A stretch of 38,156 bases of DNA from Clostridium arbusti SL206 (GTDB lineage Bacteria; Bacillota; Clostridia; Clostridiales; Clostridiaceae), in the NCBI RefSeq assembly GCF_000246895.1, contig NZ_BAEV01000029.1:1-38156 (forward strand). The letters are read 5' to 3'. The notes beneath the pieces are model-generated. The model had not been told where the DNA came from, searched no databases, and saw only the letters and a list, made by a program, of their open reading frames with translations. A program made the position numbers and the translations under genes. Positions 16,857 to 25,814 of this stretch are shown piece by piece; positions within the stretch are counted from its first letter, which is position 1, and each line of letters opens with the position of its first letter.

Positions 16857-17654
16857 CTAAATAATTCCTCTAGATAATAAAGCATTATAATCATTTAAGT
16901 CACTGAGCTTAGTATCGCAAACAGCAACAATTAATTCAGTTTTTTCAAGAACATTATTTTTATAAATATTTACATTCTTTGCCTTAAAGCCCTTTAGAAA
17001 ACCACCGGATCCGCTAACAACTTTAAATGGTATGTAGAACATTTCTTTTTCTTTTATATTTATGTCATATAAAATCTCTTTTTCTACAATCATAACAGGA
17101 AGATTGGTTAATGGCTCTCTTAGTTCATTGCCAGTATCCAAAAATGCCTTTACTCTCTTCTTCTTTTCATCAAACACTATATCAACATCATAAATAAAAT
17201 TTACAATTTCCTTTCGGTCTTTAACAAAAACAACAATTCTATGAATAACCATATATAAAAGCATCATTGTGCCTAAAATGTACTTATAAGAAAATGTAGG
17301 CATATTATCGAAAGTTAAACCTTTACTAAAATAAAATTCTATAAAAATACATAAACCTGCGGTCATCATGGTATACAAAATAAATATAACTGATGCTTTA
17401 ATATTAAATAATAAATTAGTTTTTCTAAAAGTTACTAATATCATTATTATGGCAACAGATAGTTTCAAAATTATAGAAGATAAAAATTTAGGAACAGGAT
17501 AGATCATAGTTAAAACATACAAACTTCCCAAGAAACCAGCTATAAATAAATATCTTAATTTAACTTTTATCTTCAGAGTTTGAGAAGTTATATACAGTAA
17601 AAATATATTGACAATTAAATTCTCAATTATAAGTACATCTAAAAATACAATCAT
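16857..17654 (-). CDS. spoIIGA: Sigma-E processing peptidase SpoIIGA
   Basis: Membrane aspartyl protease that cleaves pro-SigE after septation, 265 residues. Five transmembrane helices fill about residues 1-145. The cytoplasmic protease domain follows with [12 protein letters not shown], where D173 is the expected catalytic aspartate; as in other members only one such motif is present, so a dimer is implied. Its C-terminus [10 protein letters not shown] is ordinary for the family. It forms an operon with sigE and is preceded by a spoIIG-like promoter and an AAAGGGGGA ribosome site. Confidence 0.94.
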   Translation of the reverse strand: MIVFLDVLIIENLIVNIFLLYITSQTLKIKVKLRYLFIAGFLGSLYVLTMIYPVPKFLSSIILKLSVAIIMILVTFRKTNLLFNIKASVIFILYTMMTAGLCIFIEFYFSKGLTFDNMPTFSYKYILGTMMLLYMVIHRIVVFVKDRKEIVNFIYDVDIVFDEKKKRVKAFLDTGNELREPLTNLPVMIVEKEILYDINIKEKEMFYIPFKVVSGSGGFLKGFKAKNVNIYKNNVLEKTELIVAVCDTKLSDLNDYNALLSRGII

Positions 17655-17676
17655 ATTAGTCCCCCTTTTAAGATTT

Positions 17677-17709
17677 ATTATATATCTTAATTCTATAAAA
17701 TTTTGTCAC
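17677..17709 (-). promoter_or_regulatory. spoIIG-type promoter with long spacer
   Basis: On the minus strand GTGACA (17704-17709, 5/6 to TTGACA) and TATAAT (17677-17682) are separated by 21 bp. The Bacillus spoIIG promoter, activated by Spo0A, is known for a similarly long spacer. The overlapping + strand string TTTTGTCACTTTG resembles a Spo0A box at TTTGTC only. Confidence 0.5.
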
Positions 17710-17824
17710 TTTGTAATTCCTAAACATGATTTTTTATTTCTTAAATGTGTCATGTTATAGTAAATAACATCAATTAAATTCATTCTAATACAAAAAATTT
17801 TAAGAAAAATAAACTATAATAAAA

Positions 17825-17876
17825 AAAGAGGTTACACCTATATAAAACTTGAAATAATTCATAGGTATAATCTCTT
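17825..17876 (-). terminator. Second terminator downstream of ftsZ
   Basis: AAAGAGATTATACCTAT pairs with ATAGGTGTAACCTCTTT (two mismatches) and a T7 run follows on the minus strand. It lies 40 bp beyond the first ftsZ terminator and just upstream of the spoIIGA promoter. Confidence 0.75.
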
Positions 17877-17916
17877 TTGGGTTAGCAAATAAATCTATTT
17901 CTTTATTAATTAACAT

Positions 17917-17969
17917 AAAAAACACTGCTTCATTTTTAGAAATTTTTTCTAAAATGTGCAGTGTTTTTT
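17917..17969 (-). terminator. Terminator directly after ftsZ
   Basis: AAAAAACACTGC pairs with GCAGTGTTTTTT, extended inward by TAGAAA/TTTCTA. It begins one base after the ftsZ stop codon. The ascending arm of A residues makes it potentially active in both directions. Confidence 0.85.
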
Positions 17970-17970
17970 C

Positions 17971-19077
17971 TTATAATTTTCCCTTGTGTTGCCTTCTAAG
18001 AAAAGCAGGGACATCTAAATCATCTTGTTTAAGCTTTGCTGAATAATCTACTGTACTGGCAACTTCTTGTTCAGGTTTTTTTATATCTTCTTTTACATTG
18101 TTTATAAATGTACTTTCAGTTTTATCACTTTCAAAACCTGTAGCAATTACAGTTATTCTCAATTCATCTTTTAAATTTTCATCAATAACCGCACCAAAAA
18201 TTATGTTTGCATCAGGATCTGCAGCTTCTTGAACAATCTGTGCAGCTTCATTTATTTCAAGTAGTCCAAGGTCTTCTCCACCAGTTACATTAAGTAATAC
18301 CCCTGTTGCTCCAACAATTGAAGTTTCAAGTAGCGGACTTGATATAGCTTCCTTTGCCGCATCAGAAGCCCTTGTATCACCAGCACCAGATCCAACCCCC
18401 ATATGAGCAAGTCCCTTATCAAGCATTACAGTTCTAACATCCGCAAAGTCAAGGTTAACTAATCCAGGTATTGTTATAAGATCTGATATACCTTGCACAC
18501 CTTGTCTTAAAACATCATCAGCAAATTTAAATGACTCAACTAAAGTAGTCTTTTTATCTACAATTGAAAGAAGTCTCTCATTTGGAATAGTTACTAAAGT
18601 ATCTACTCTTTCCTTTAAACTTTTTATTCCACTTTCAGCATGAATCATTCTCTTTCTTCCCTCAAAAGGAAATGGTTTTGTTACAACTCCAACTGTAAGT
18701 ATCCCCATAGATTTTGCTATTTCAGCAACTATCGGTGCAGCACCAGTACCGGTTCCACCACCCATACCGGCTGTTATAAATACCATATCTGCCCCCTTAA
18801 TAGCTTCTGATATTTCATCCTTACTTTCTTCTGCTGCTTTTTGACCTATTTCAGGATTTGCACCTGCTCCAAGACCTTTTGTAAGCTTATCTCCTATTTG
18901 TATTTTTTGCGAAGCTTGTGAAAGAGCCAAAGCTTGCTTATCTGTATTTATAGCAATAAATTCTACATTCTTAAGCCCCTCTATAATCATCCTATTAACA
19001 GCGTTGTTTCCTCCGCCACCACATCCTATAACTTTTATCTGCGCAAATTGTTGAACATCAACATCAAAATCAAGCAC
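17971..19077 (-). CDS. ftsZ: Cell division protein FtsZ
   Basis: Tubulin-like GTPase that forms the division ring, 368 residues. GTP-binding features are the N-terminal [14 protein letters not shown], the tubulin signature [10 protein letters not shown] (about 105-114) and the catalytic loop with [12 protein letters not shown] short variable linker (about 320-350) leads to the C-terminal peptide [12 protein letters not shown] that binds FtsA and other partners, followed by HKGKL. It lies 15 bp after ftsA with an AGGAGG-like site, and is followed by two terminators. Confidence 0.98.
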   Translation of the reverse strand: MLDFDVDVQQFAQIKVIGCGGGGNNAVNRMIIEGLKNVEFIAINTDKQALALSQASQKIQIGDKLTKGLGAGANPEIGQKAAEESKDEISEAIKGADMVFITAGMGGGTGTGAAPIVAEIAKSMGILTVGVVTKPFPFEGRKRMIHAESGIKSLKERVDTLVTIPNERLLSIVDKKTTLVESFKFADDVLRQGVQGISDLITIPGLVNLDFADVRTVMLDKGLAHMGVGSGAGDTRASDAAKEAISSPLLETSIVGATGVLLNVTGGEDLGLLEINEAAQIVQEAADPDANIIFGAVIDENLKDELRITVIATGFESDKTESTFINNVKEDIKKPEQEVASTVDYSAKLKQDDLDVPAFLRRQHKGKL

Positions 19078-19092
19078 AATATTACCTCCTCA

Positions 19093-20352
19093 TTAGAAAA
19101 AATCCGCAAGAAAATTTCTCACTTTTGATAAAACACTTGTATCTTCATAGCTTTTTTTATTACTCTTATTCCAAATACCATCATTTTCTGTTTCTTCATG
19201 ATAATTATTTAATGTTTCACCTTGTTTAAAAATATCTGAGGCATCCTTTACAATACCAACTGCTGCAGCATATATTGGATTAGCAGCACCTACATATTTA
19301 GGTGAACCAATTCTAACAGGTTTTTTTAATATACTTTTTGATAAATCTATAACTCCTTTAATTGATGAAATTCCTCCACCTACAAATACAACATCTGTAA
19401 TTTCTTCAAAATGGCCACTTTTAATTATCTCATTTCGTGTAAGTGTTATAAGTTCTTCAACTCTGGCCTCTATGATTTCTTTTAAGAAATTATAGTTTAC
19501 TGTTATATCTTCATTATAAGAAGACTTAATATCAAAATCCCCTTTTCCTGAATCTATAGCACTATCTAACAAATTAGCATATTTAATCTTAAACTTTTCC
19601 GCTTCACTTAATGGTATCTTGAGACCTAATGATATATCGTTAGTTATACTATTACCACCTAATGGTATTATTGATGTAAAACATACATTATCATTTTTTA
19701 TTATAGTTATATCTATTATCTCAGCGCCTACATCTACTAGTGCAACTCCCATTTCTCTTTCTTCTTGCATTAATACTACTTTAGCAGTTGCTTTTGGTTG
19801 AAGACAAATACCATTTACTTCAATTCCAGCTTTGTTAACACTTTTAATTAGATTATTAACTATAGTAGTTTGTGCTACAAGGACTTCTGCTTCTACTTCT
19901 AATCTAAGACCGCTCATTCCCACAGGATCCTTGATATTATCATATCCATCAATAATAAATTGTTGTGGCTCAATACCTATAATTTCCTTATCAGATGAAA
20001 CTGATATAAGTTTAGCCGCTTCTAAAACTCTATCAACATCGTTCTTTCTTATTTCTCTATCTTCAGAAGATATTGCAACTATTCCAGTATTATGTACAAG
20101 TTCACTTATTCCTCCAGGAAGCGAAATATAAGCTTGCTTAATTTCAACATCAACCATTCTTTCAAGCTTTCTTACACATTCCTTTATGGATTCTGCTGAA
20201 TTGTCAATATCAACTACAACAGCTTTTTTTAATCCACGACAAGCAACAGATGTAACGCCTAGTATTGTAAGTTCCCCGTTTTTATTAAATCTACCTATGG
20301 CCGAACAAATTTTTGAAGACCCGATATCTATTCCTACTAAATAATCATTCAT
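19093..20352 (-). CDS. ftsA: Cell division protein FtsA
   Basis: Actin-like ATPase that tethers FtsZ to the membrane, 419 residues. The phosphate-1 motif is VGIDIGSSKICSAIG at the N-terminus, the SHS2/1C subdomain covers about 80-165 (ISLPGGISELVHNTG), phosphate-2 is ALVDVGAEIIDIT, and the adenosine motif is VVFVGGGISSIKGV. The C-terminal amphipathic helix LSKVRNFLADFF is the membrane-targeting sequence. It is the first gene of an ftsA-ftsZ pair, with a GGGGGG-rich ribosome site. Confidence 0.95.
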   Translation of the reverse strand: MNDYLVGIDIGSSKICSAIGRFNKNGELTILGVTSVACRGLKKAVVVDIDNSAESIKECVRKLERMVDVEIKQAYISLPGGISELVHNTGIVAISSEDREIRKNDVDRVLEAAKLISVSSDKEIIGIEPQQFIIDGYDNIKDPVGMSGLRLEVEAEVLVAQTTIVNNLIKSVNKAGIEVNGICLQPKATAKVVLMQEEREMGVALVDVGAEIIDITIIKNDNVCFTSIIPLGGNSITNDISLGLKIPLSEAEKFKIKYANLLDSAIDSGKGDFDIKSSYNEDITVNYNFLKEIIEARVEELITLTRNEIIKSGHFEEITDVVFVGGGISSIKGVIDLSKSILKKPVRIGSPKYVGAANPIYAAAVGIVKDASDIFKQGETLNNYHEETENDGIWNKSNKKSYEDTSVLSKVRNFLADFF

Positions 20353-20610
20353 ACAGTTTCCCCCCCTATAAGAGAACCCTTCCTTTATTTATATTCAACA
20401 TATAATATGTTTTTCCTCTTTTTTTATTTATTTTTTTAATTTTATCCCGTTACTAATAATTATCACTGAATATCACTTAGTGGAAATTTGTACTTCTACT
20501 AAGTTTAGATAAATTATACATATACATATCCCTTACTCATTTCAGGTACAAGAAGAAATTGCTTTTTTCTATTTAGAGCTATGAAGCATTAAATTAACTA
20601 GTCATAGAAT
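20353..20610. other. Intergenic region upstream of ftsA
   Basis: About 260 bp without a gene. It is very AT-rich, with T-rich tracts at 20407-20440. It should contain the ftsAZ promoter, but I see no convincing riboswitch or regulatory motif. Confidence 0.4.
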
Positions 20611-20643
20611 AAAATAAAAAGAGGCAAGTATTAGCTGACCTCT
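20611..20643 (-). terminator. Terminator after the GT2 gene
   Basis: AGAGG pairs with CCTCT, extended by CA/TG past a bulged T, and TTTTTATTTT follows on the minus strand. The stem is short. It lies 9 bp from the glycosyltransferase stop. Confidence 0.65.
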
Positions 20644-20651
20644 CCTATTCC

Positions 20652-21926
20652 CTAATTTACTTTTTCAAAATCATTTATATCCACACTTCGCGTATGTAAT
20701 GTATGACTCCATTCCTTATCATTTTTATTTAAGATTCCTTGGATAGATATAGGCAACCAAGTTATAGCATAAATAGGTAATATAATATAATATAATAATA
20801 TTTTCAAATTAAATTTTCTATCAAGAATTAATAAGAAAGGTGTGTATAAATACATTACCAATGCCATTGCTCCTGTTAATGTAGTAAACAAACCACCATT
20901 TGAATTATTTACCAGGGGCTGTACATTAAATAGGAAAGCATATGCACTTAAAAACATTTTACCTAGTCCTATCACTGTTGATATACCCATTAGAATAAAC
21001 AAAACAGGTTGTATGGTATAAATTGCACAATCAATAGCTGTAAAATTTCTTTCTAGTATACCTTTTTTTAAGAGCTTTAAGAAATATCTTCCTGAAACAT
21101 CTGCATAACCTTGCATCCATCTCTTTCTTTGATTCCAGGACTGACCTAATGTAAGTGGCTTTTCGTCATATACTACTGCATCGTAAGCAAAGCCTACCTT
21201 GTAACCATTACTTACCAATTTACAAGTAAACTCTAAATCTTCTGTTAGACACGTTGCCCCCCAACCTAGTTTTTCAAGCATTTTTGTATCAATACAACAG
21301 CCTGTTCCACCTAGTTGGCTTGAAATTCCTATGTTACTTCTAGAAAATTGAAACATTCTATTGTTTACCCAGAATGATATAGAGTAACTTCCAGTAATCC
21401 AAGTGTCCTCCGGATTCTTACTATCTAAATAACCTTGAACTACTTTGTATCCTTCACAAAGTTTTTTGTTCATTTCATTTAAAAAGTTTTTAGATGCTAT
21501 ATTATCTGCGTCAAAAATAACCACTGCATCATAATTCTTTTTCATCTTAAATATTTTGCTAAACATCCACTCTAATGCAAAACCTTTTCCTCTTTTTCCC
21601 TTGCTAAATCTTTCATAAACTAAAGCACCATTTTTTCTTGCCCTTTTTGCTGTATTATCAGTACAATTATCTGCAATTACAAATGTATCATACATTTCTC
21701 TAGGATAATCTAATCTATTCAGACTAACAACTATATCACTGATTACAGCTTCTTCATTGTGAGCAGCCACTATTAATGCAAAACTCTTTTTAGGCTTTAT
21801 TGGAACAGACTTTTTCTTCTTGTAAAAACCAAATAAAGAAATGAATAGACAATATACAGAAAAAATAAAAACAAAACCTGTTAAGGCTCGTGAACCAATA
21901 ACAATTATATTTTTTAGTTCATTCAC
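20652..21926 (-). CDS. Family 2 glycosyltransferase, membrane processive type
   Basis: Membrane-integral GT2 enzyme, 424 residues, likely making or extending a surface polysaccharide from a nucleotide sugar. TM1 is at about residues 10-33. The catalytic domain has VAAHNEE, FVIADNCTDNTA, the metal-binding DADN, the acceptor motif TEDLEF (catalytic Asp) and QRKRWMQG, which is the QxxRW motif of processive synthases. Three or four transmembrane helices follow (about 300-410). It resembles IcaA/BcsA-like and YdaM-like proteins, but the sugar and product cannot be read. It stands alone between pilT and ftsA, with its own terminator. Confidence 0.85.
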   Translation of the reverse strand: MNELKNIIVIGSRALTGFVFIFSVYCLFISLFGFYKKKKSVPIKPKKSFALIVAAHNEEAVISDIVVSLNRLDYPREMYDTFVIADNCTDNTAKRARKNGALVYERFSKGKRGKGFALEWMFSKIFKMKKNYDAVVIFDADNIASKNFLNEMNKKLCEGYKVVQGYLDSKNPEDTWITGSYSISFWVNNRMFQFSRSNIGISSQLGGTGCCIDTKMLEKLGWGATCLTEDLEFTCKLVSNGYKVGFAYDAVVYDEKPLTLGQSWNQRKRWMQGYADVSGRYFLKLLKKGILERNFTAIDCAIYTIQPVLFILMGISTVIGLGKMFLSAYAFLFNVQPLVNNSNGGLFTTLTGAMALVMYLYTPFLLILDRKFNLKILLYYIILPIYAITWLPISIQGILNKNDKEWSHTLHTRSVDINDFEKVN

Positions 21927-22142
21927 TATGTATCCCCCCTGAACAAAGTTATTTTAGCACAAATTTTTTTTAAATACTATAAAAAATGATAAATTTTTTT
22001 TTAATATACCAATATTATGATTCATACCATTAATAACTATTATATCCACTTTCATTTATATTTAAAATAATTTTTTAAAATTAAGTACAATATTTTTTAT
22101 ATTTATTAAATAATCAATGTAAAATCCAATATAATTATGATA

Positions 22143-23198
22143 TTAAAACATTAATAATTTAGTAATTAATTCTCTATCCATACTGTAAGTTAATGCAGAT
22201 TCCCCTGATATAATTCCTTTTTTGTACATTTCAACTAAAGCCATATCCATAGTTTTCATACCATACTTGTTTCCTGTTTGTATAAGTGATTGCAATTGAT
22301 GTGTTTTTCCTTCCCTTATTAGATTTTGTATTGCAGGAGTACTAATCATTACTTCAAGTGCTGCCCTTCTTCCTTGATTATCTTCCGTTGGTATTAATTG
22401 CTGAGATATTATTCCCTTTAATACTGCTGCAAGTTGAATTTTAATTTGCTGCTGTTGAAAAGGAGGAAATACATCTATTACTCTATCTATAGTTTTAGCT
22501 GCACCTATTGTATGTAAAGTTGAGAAAACAAGGTGTCCTGTTTCAGCTGCTGTAATAGCTATAGATATTGTTTCAAGATCTCTCATCTCTCCAATCAATA
22601 TAACATCTGGATCTTCTCTTAAAATAGCCCTCAATGCAGATGCATAACTATGACTATCCCTTCCTATCTCTCTTTGGTTTATAATTGACTTCTTATGTTT
22701 ATGCATATATTCAATTGGATCCTCTAAAGTTATTATGTGTGCCTTTCTATTGTAGTTAATTTCATTTATCATAGCTGCAAGAGTTGTACTTTTACCACTT
22801 CCCGTAGGCCCTGTAACTAAAATCAATCCCCTTTGTACTTCTATAATATCGTTTATAACTTTTGGGAAATTTAATTTTTTTAGTTCTGGTATTTTTAAAC
22901 CTACATTTCTAATTGCCATAGCATCACTGCCTCTTTGCTTATACACATTGACTCTGAATCGTCCTATACCTGCCACCGAATATGATAAGTCTATTTCTCC
23001 TTCTTCACAGTATTTTTCAAATTTAGATTCCAGTAATTCTCTTGCATACTTTTCTGTATCCTTTGGAAGCAGCTTGTCTTCATCAATAACATTAAGTTCA
23101 CCATTTACTCTTATAACTGGTGGTACTCCAACTGTTATATGCAAATCTGATGCTTTTTGATCTAATGTTAATTTTAATAGTTCATGTAATTTTTTCAA
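22143..23198 (-). CDS. pilT: Type IV pilus retraction ATPase PilT
   Basis: Hexameric cytoplasmic ATPase that depolymerises type IV pili and powers twitching motility, 351 residues. It has an N-terminal PAS-like domain (KASDLHITVGVPPVIRVNGE), Walker A GPTGSGKSTTL, an Asp box ending TLEDPIEYMH, Walker B DPDVILIGEMRDLET and the His box TGHLVFSTLHT. AIRNVG is present in place of the usual AIRxL. The start is taken as TTG at 23196-23198 because GGAGG lies 7 bases before it; an upstream ATG would put that site inside the gene. No other pilus gene is nearby. Confidence 0.93.
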   Translation of the reverse strand: MKKLHELLKLTLDQKASDLHITVGVPPVIRVNGELNVIDEDKLLPKDTEKYARELLESKFEKYCEEGEIDLSYSVAGIGRFRVNVYKQRGSDAMAIRNVGLKIPELKKLNFPKVINDIIEVQRGLILVTGPTGSGKSTTLAAMINEINYNRKAHIITLEDPIEYMHKHKKSIINQREIGRDSHSYASALRAILREDPDVILIGEMRDLETISIAITAAETGHLVFSTLHTIGAAKTIDRVIDVFPPFQQQQIKIQLAAVLKGIISQQLIPTEDNQGRRAALEVMISTPAIQNLIREGKTHQLQSLIQTGNKYGMKTMDMALVEMYKKGIISGESALTYSMDRELITKLLMF

Positions 23199-23300
23199 AT
23201 TTAGTCCTCCGTTATTTATCTTCAGTTTTTTTGTATAAATCACCAAACTCATTTCGATACTATATATAATACTAATTATATACTAAAATTAGTTTTTATC

Positions 23301-23334
23301 AAAAAAATTAAGGATTAATTCTAATAATCCTTAA
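23301..23334 (-). terminator. Terminator after sigK
   Basis: TTAAGGATTA and TAATCCTTAA form a perfect 10 bp stem; TTTTTTT follows on the minus strand. It lies 12 bp beyond the sigK stop. Confidence 0.85.
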
Positions 23335-23345
23335 TAATTATAGTG

Positions 23346-24047
23346 TTAACTATCTGTAACATTTAATTGGCGATTCAATTTCTTTAATGCTCTTTTCTCA
23401 ATTCTAGACACATAAGATCTTGAAATTCCAAGTAAACTTGCTATTTCTCTTTGTGTTTTTGATCTTCCATCTTTTAATCCATATCTCATTAAAATAATTA
23501 ACCGTTCTCTTCCCTTTAAACAATTGTCTATTTCCTCATAAAGTTTTTTTACTTGAATCCTATTTTCTACAATTTCTACAACAGAATCTTCTTCACTACT
23601 TAGTATATCCATTAATGATATTTCATTACCCTCTTTATCTACACCAATTGGATCCTGAAGATACACTTCTCCTTTAGTTTTTTTGTTATTTCTTATTAAC
23701 ATTAATATTTCATTCTCAATACACCTAGCTGCATATGTTGCAAGTCTAGTTCCCTTAGATCCATTATAGGAATCTATAGCTTTTATAAGTCCCACCGTTC
23801 CTATAGATATCAAGTCATCAGAATCTTTCCCTGAATATGAATATTTTTTTACAATGTGAGCAACTAATCTTAAATTTCTTTCTACTAAGATACCTTTGGC
23901 AATATGATCTCCCTCTTTTAACTTAGTTAGGTAATATTTTTCCTCATCCTCTGTTAACGGCTTTGGAAATGAAGCACCATTTCCAACATAAGCTGTCAAG
24001 AATGTAATACTACCAAACACATTTAATAAACAATATATTATAAACAC
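23346..24047 (-). CDS. sigK: Late mother-cell sigma factor SigK, pro-form, uninterrupted
   Basis: Sigma factor for late mother-cell genes (spore coat, lysis), 233 residues. The hydrophobic pro-sequence (about residues 1-19, [19 protein letters not shown]) leads into [12 protein letters not shown], where processing is expected by analogy with Bacillus. Region 2 has [37 protein letters not shown] and [18 protein letters not shown]; region 4 has [20 protein letters not shown]. The start is GTG at 24045-24047 after GGGAGGGG. The gene is intact, without the skin-type element that splits sigK in some relatives. Confidence 0.95.
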   Translation of the reverse strand: MFIIYCLLNVFGSITFLTAYVGNGASFPKPLTEDEEKYYLTKLKEGDHIAKGILVERNLRLVAHIVKKYSYSGKDSDDLISIGTVGLIKAIDSYNGSKGTRLATYAARCIENEILMLIRNNKKTKGEVYLQDPIGVDKEGNEISLMDILSSEEDSVVEIVENRIQVKKLYEEIDNCLKGRERLIILMRYGLKDGRSKTQREIASLLGISRSYVSRIEKRALKKLNRQLNVTDS

Positions 24048-24077
24048 AGAGATGCCCCTCCCAACAGTGCTTATTAA

Positions 24078-24104
24078 TATATTATGTTTATTAATAGAAA
24101 AAGT
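24078..24104 (-). promoter_or_regulatory. Candidate sigma-K type promoter of sigK
   Basis: On the minus strand an AC (24103-24104) is followed 16 bp later by CATAATATA (24078-24086), fitting AC-N16-CATAnnnTA. It lies 31 bp upstream of the start. It suggests SigK autoregulation; a sigma-E promoter sharing the -10 is equally possible. Confidence 0.4.
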
Positions 24105-24122
24105 GCCTGTACCATTAACTAT

Positions 24123-24156
24123 TTATTAAGTTCTTCTACTTATTAAGTTCTTCTAC
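24123..24156. repeat. 17 bp tandem duplication at the end of the PBP gene
   Basis: TTATTAAGTTCTTCTAC occurs twice in direct succession (24123-24139, 24140-24156). The copy nearer the gene encodes VEELNK and the junction supplies a new TAG stop, so the protein is unchanged from the inferred ancestral end. Confidence 0.9.
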
Positions 24157-25740
24157 TATTCTTTTAAATACTGGTACCGCCGTGATTCCTGCTTCTTCAC
24201 TATTTTGTATATCTGGAACCTGCACTACGGCAGAGTAATATTTATCTTTTATTTTAAAAAAACCAACAAACCATCCATCTACATGCTTTTCTTTTTCAAT
24301 CCTAGTCGAAGTTCCTGTTTTACCACCTATATCATTATTGGATACATAAGCTAAATGAGCCGTACCCTTTTTATCTAATACTACTTGCCTCATTTGCTCT
24401 TTCATAATATTGGCAGTATTTGTACTAAATACATTTTTTCTTATAGTTTCCGGAGTATGGACTACTTTCTCATTTTCATCCACATATCCTTCTACAATAT
24501 TAGGTTTAACATATGTTCCATTATTAATAACTGTATTGGGAAGACTTAGTGCTTCCAGTGGAGTAATTCTAAACTTCTGTCCTATAGACATAAGACTTAT
24601 ATCCCCTACAGAATTAGGATCTAATTTAGGTATTCCATACTGTTCATAGTTTAAATCTAATACTTTATCCAAAAGCCCTTGTGCTTTAGCATATTTGTAT
24701 ATATTATTATATCCTGTAAGATTTCCCATTTTCATAAATGCCTCATTAGAAGATACAATAAACGCTTCACTTGCCGTATAACTTCCTGTTTTTCCTTCTT
24801 GATTATATTTACCAGTATCTTGAAATTTCTGTGTAGTAGTTATACTATTACTTTCTAATGCCGCTTCTTCTACTACAATTTTGAATATTGACCCGGGGAA
24901 AAGATATCCATCCTCTACTCCTGCATTTACATTACCTTTATTTAAATTTTTTTGAGTTAGTACTCTTATTTTACCTGTATCACTTTCCATAACAACAGCA
25001 CTAATTTGATTGTAATTTTTGAATTCATCTTCCTGTAGAATGTTATTAACTTTATCATTCATTTCTTTATCAATTGTTAATTTAACATTTACAGAATGGT
25101 CATTTTTTACATCTTTAATATTAGTAAGATTTCCATATACATCTCTTTGAAAAGCTTTTTGGTTATAGTTATTATTCTTTAATCTATTTGCAATTTCATA
25201 CTCTAAAGAATTTTTGTCCTTGTTGTTGTTATTATTGTCTTTAGAATTAGTTATGATATTACTTATATCTGCAGCTTGACTACGATCAACTTTATAATAT
25301 ACATAAGAATAAAATCCATTTACGTCTTTAATATTTTTTATTTTATTGTATGTATCCTCATCAATCTTCCAATATAATTTTTGATTTTCAGTTTTAATGG
25401 TATCATTAAATAAATCATAATCTTTATTATAGCTCCTCAAAGTATAGGTTAAAGCCCTAAGATTGTACAAATTACTATCACTATTATTTTTAAGAAAAAT
25501 ATAGGGATTTATTACTGCATAGTATTCCTGTTGATACTTTAAAAGTTGCTTACCATTGCAATCTAATACATTGAAATTTAAATCTGTTACTTTCTCTAAA
25601 GAAGTATTTTGAGCATTATAACTTGTCATAAGTGTATTCTTTTGCAAACAAGCAATAGAATATATCTTATATGTTAAAAAAATAAATACACTGAAAAATA
25701 TAGCCAAAACAGCCAAACATCTTTTATTTATTCCATTCAT
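24136..25740 (-). CDS. Penicillin-binding protein with transpeptidase domain (class B type)
   Basis: Membrane-anchored D,D-transpeptidase that cross-links peptidoglycan, 534 residues. One N-terminal transmembrane helix (about 8-28) precedes an extracytoplasmic non-catalytic region with an Asn/Lys-rich low-complexity stretch near 165-180. The transpeptidase domain has the active-site SxxK (SIFK, serine about 284), SxN (SSN about 330-332) and KTG (GGKTGTST about 473-480). The start at 25738-25740 follows GAGGTG; an in-frame GTG three codons earlier overlaps that site. Position beside sigK suggests a sporulation role (cortex or engulfment), but that is inference. Its ribosome site lies inside a terminator-like hairpin. 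Confidence 0.88.
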   Translation of the reverse strand: MNGINKRCLAVLAIFFSVFIFLTYKIYSIACLQKNTLMTSYNAQNTSLEKVTDLNFNVLDCNGKQLLKYQQEYYAVINPYIFLKNNSDSNLYNLRALTYTLRSYNKDYDLFNDTIKTENQKLYWKIDEDTYNKIKNIKDVNGFYSYVYYKVDRSQAADISNIITNSKDNNNNNKDKNSLEYEIANRLKNNNYNQKAFQRDVYGNLTNIKDVKNDHSVNVKLTIDKEMNDKVNNILQEDEFKNYNQISAVVMESDTGKIRVLTQKNLNKGNVNAGVEDGYLFPGSIFKIVVEEAALESNSITTTQKFQDTGKYNQEGKTGSYTASEAFIVSSNEAFMKMGNLTGYNNIYKYAKAQGLLDKVLDLNYEQYGIPKLDPNSVGDISLMSIGQKFRITPLEALSLPNTVINNGTYVKPNIVEGYVDENEKVVHTPETIRKNVFSTNTANIMKEQMRQVVLDKKGTAHLAYVSNNDIGGKTGTSTRIEKEKHVDGWFVGFFKIKDKYYSAVVQVPDIQNSEEAGITAVPVFKRIVEELNK

Positions 25741-25790
25741 AAAAAACACCTCACCCTAGTCATGATTCTCGACTAACGTGAGGTGTTTTA
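25741..25790 (-). terminator. Hairpin after trhP that contains the PBP ribosome site
   Basis: AAAACACCTCAC pairs perfectly with GTGAGGTGTTTT (12 bp), with an inner TAGTC/GACTA stem. On the minus strand the descending arm runs straight into TTTTTTATG, where ATG is the PBP start. It looks like a terminator for trhP and at the same time hides the SD (GAGGTG) of the PBP gene. Confidence 0.75.
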
Positions 25791-25814
25791 TTCAAAAATT
25801 ATTTTTTTATTATC

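Noticed and set aside
17700-17713. Firm Spo0A box at TTTTGTCACTTTG
   Set aside because: Only the TTTGTC half fits the TTTGTCGAA consensus; it is mentioned with the promoter but not called as a separate site.
23346-24047. Skin-like prophage element in sigK
   Set aside because: The gene is continuous from pro-sequence to region 4, with no interruption.
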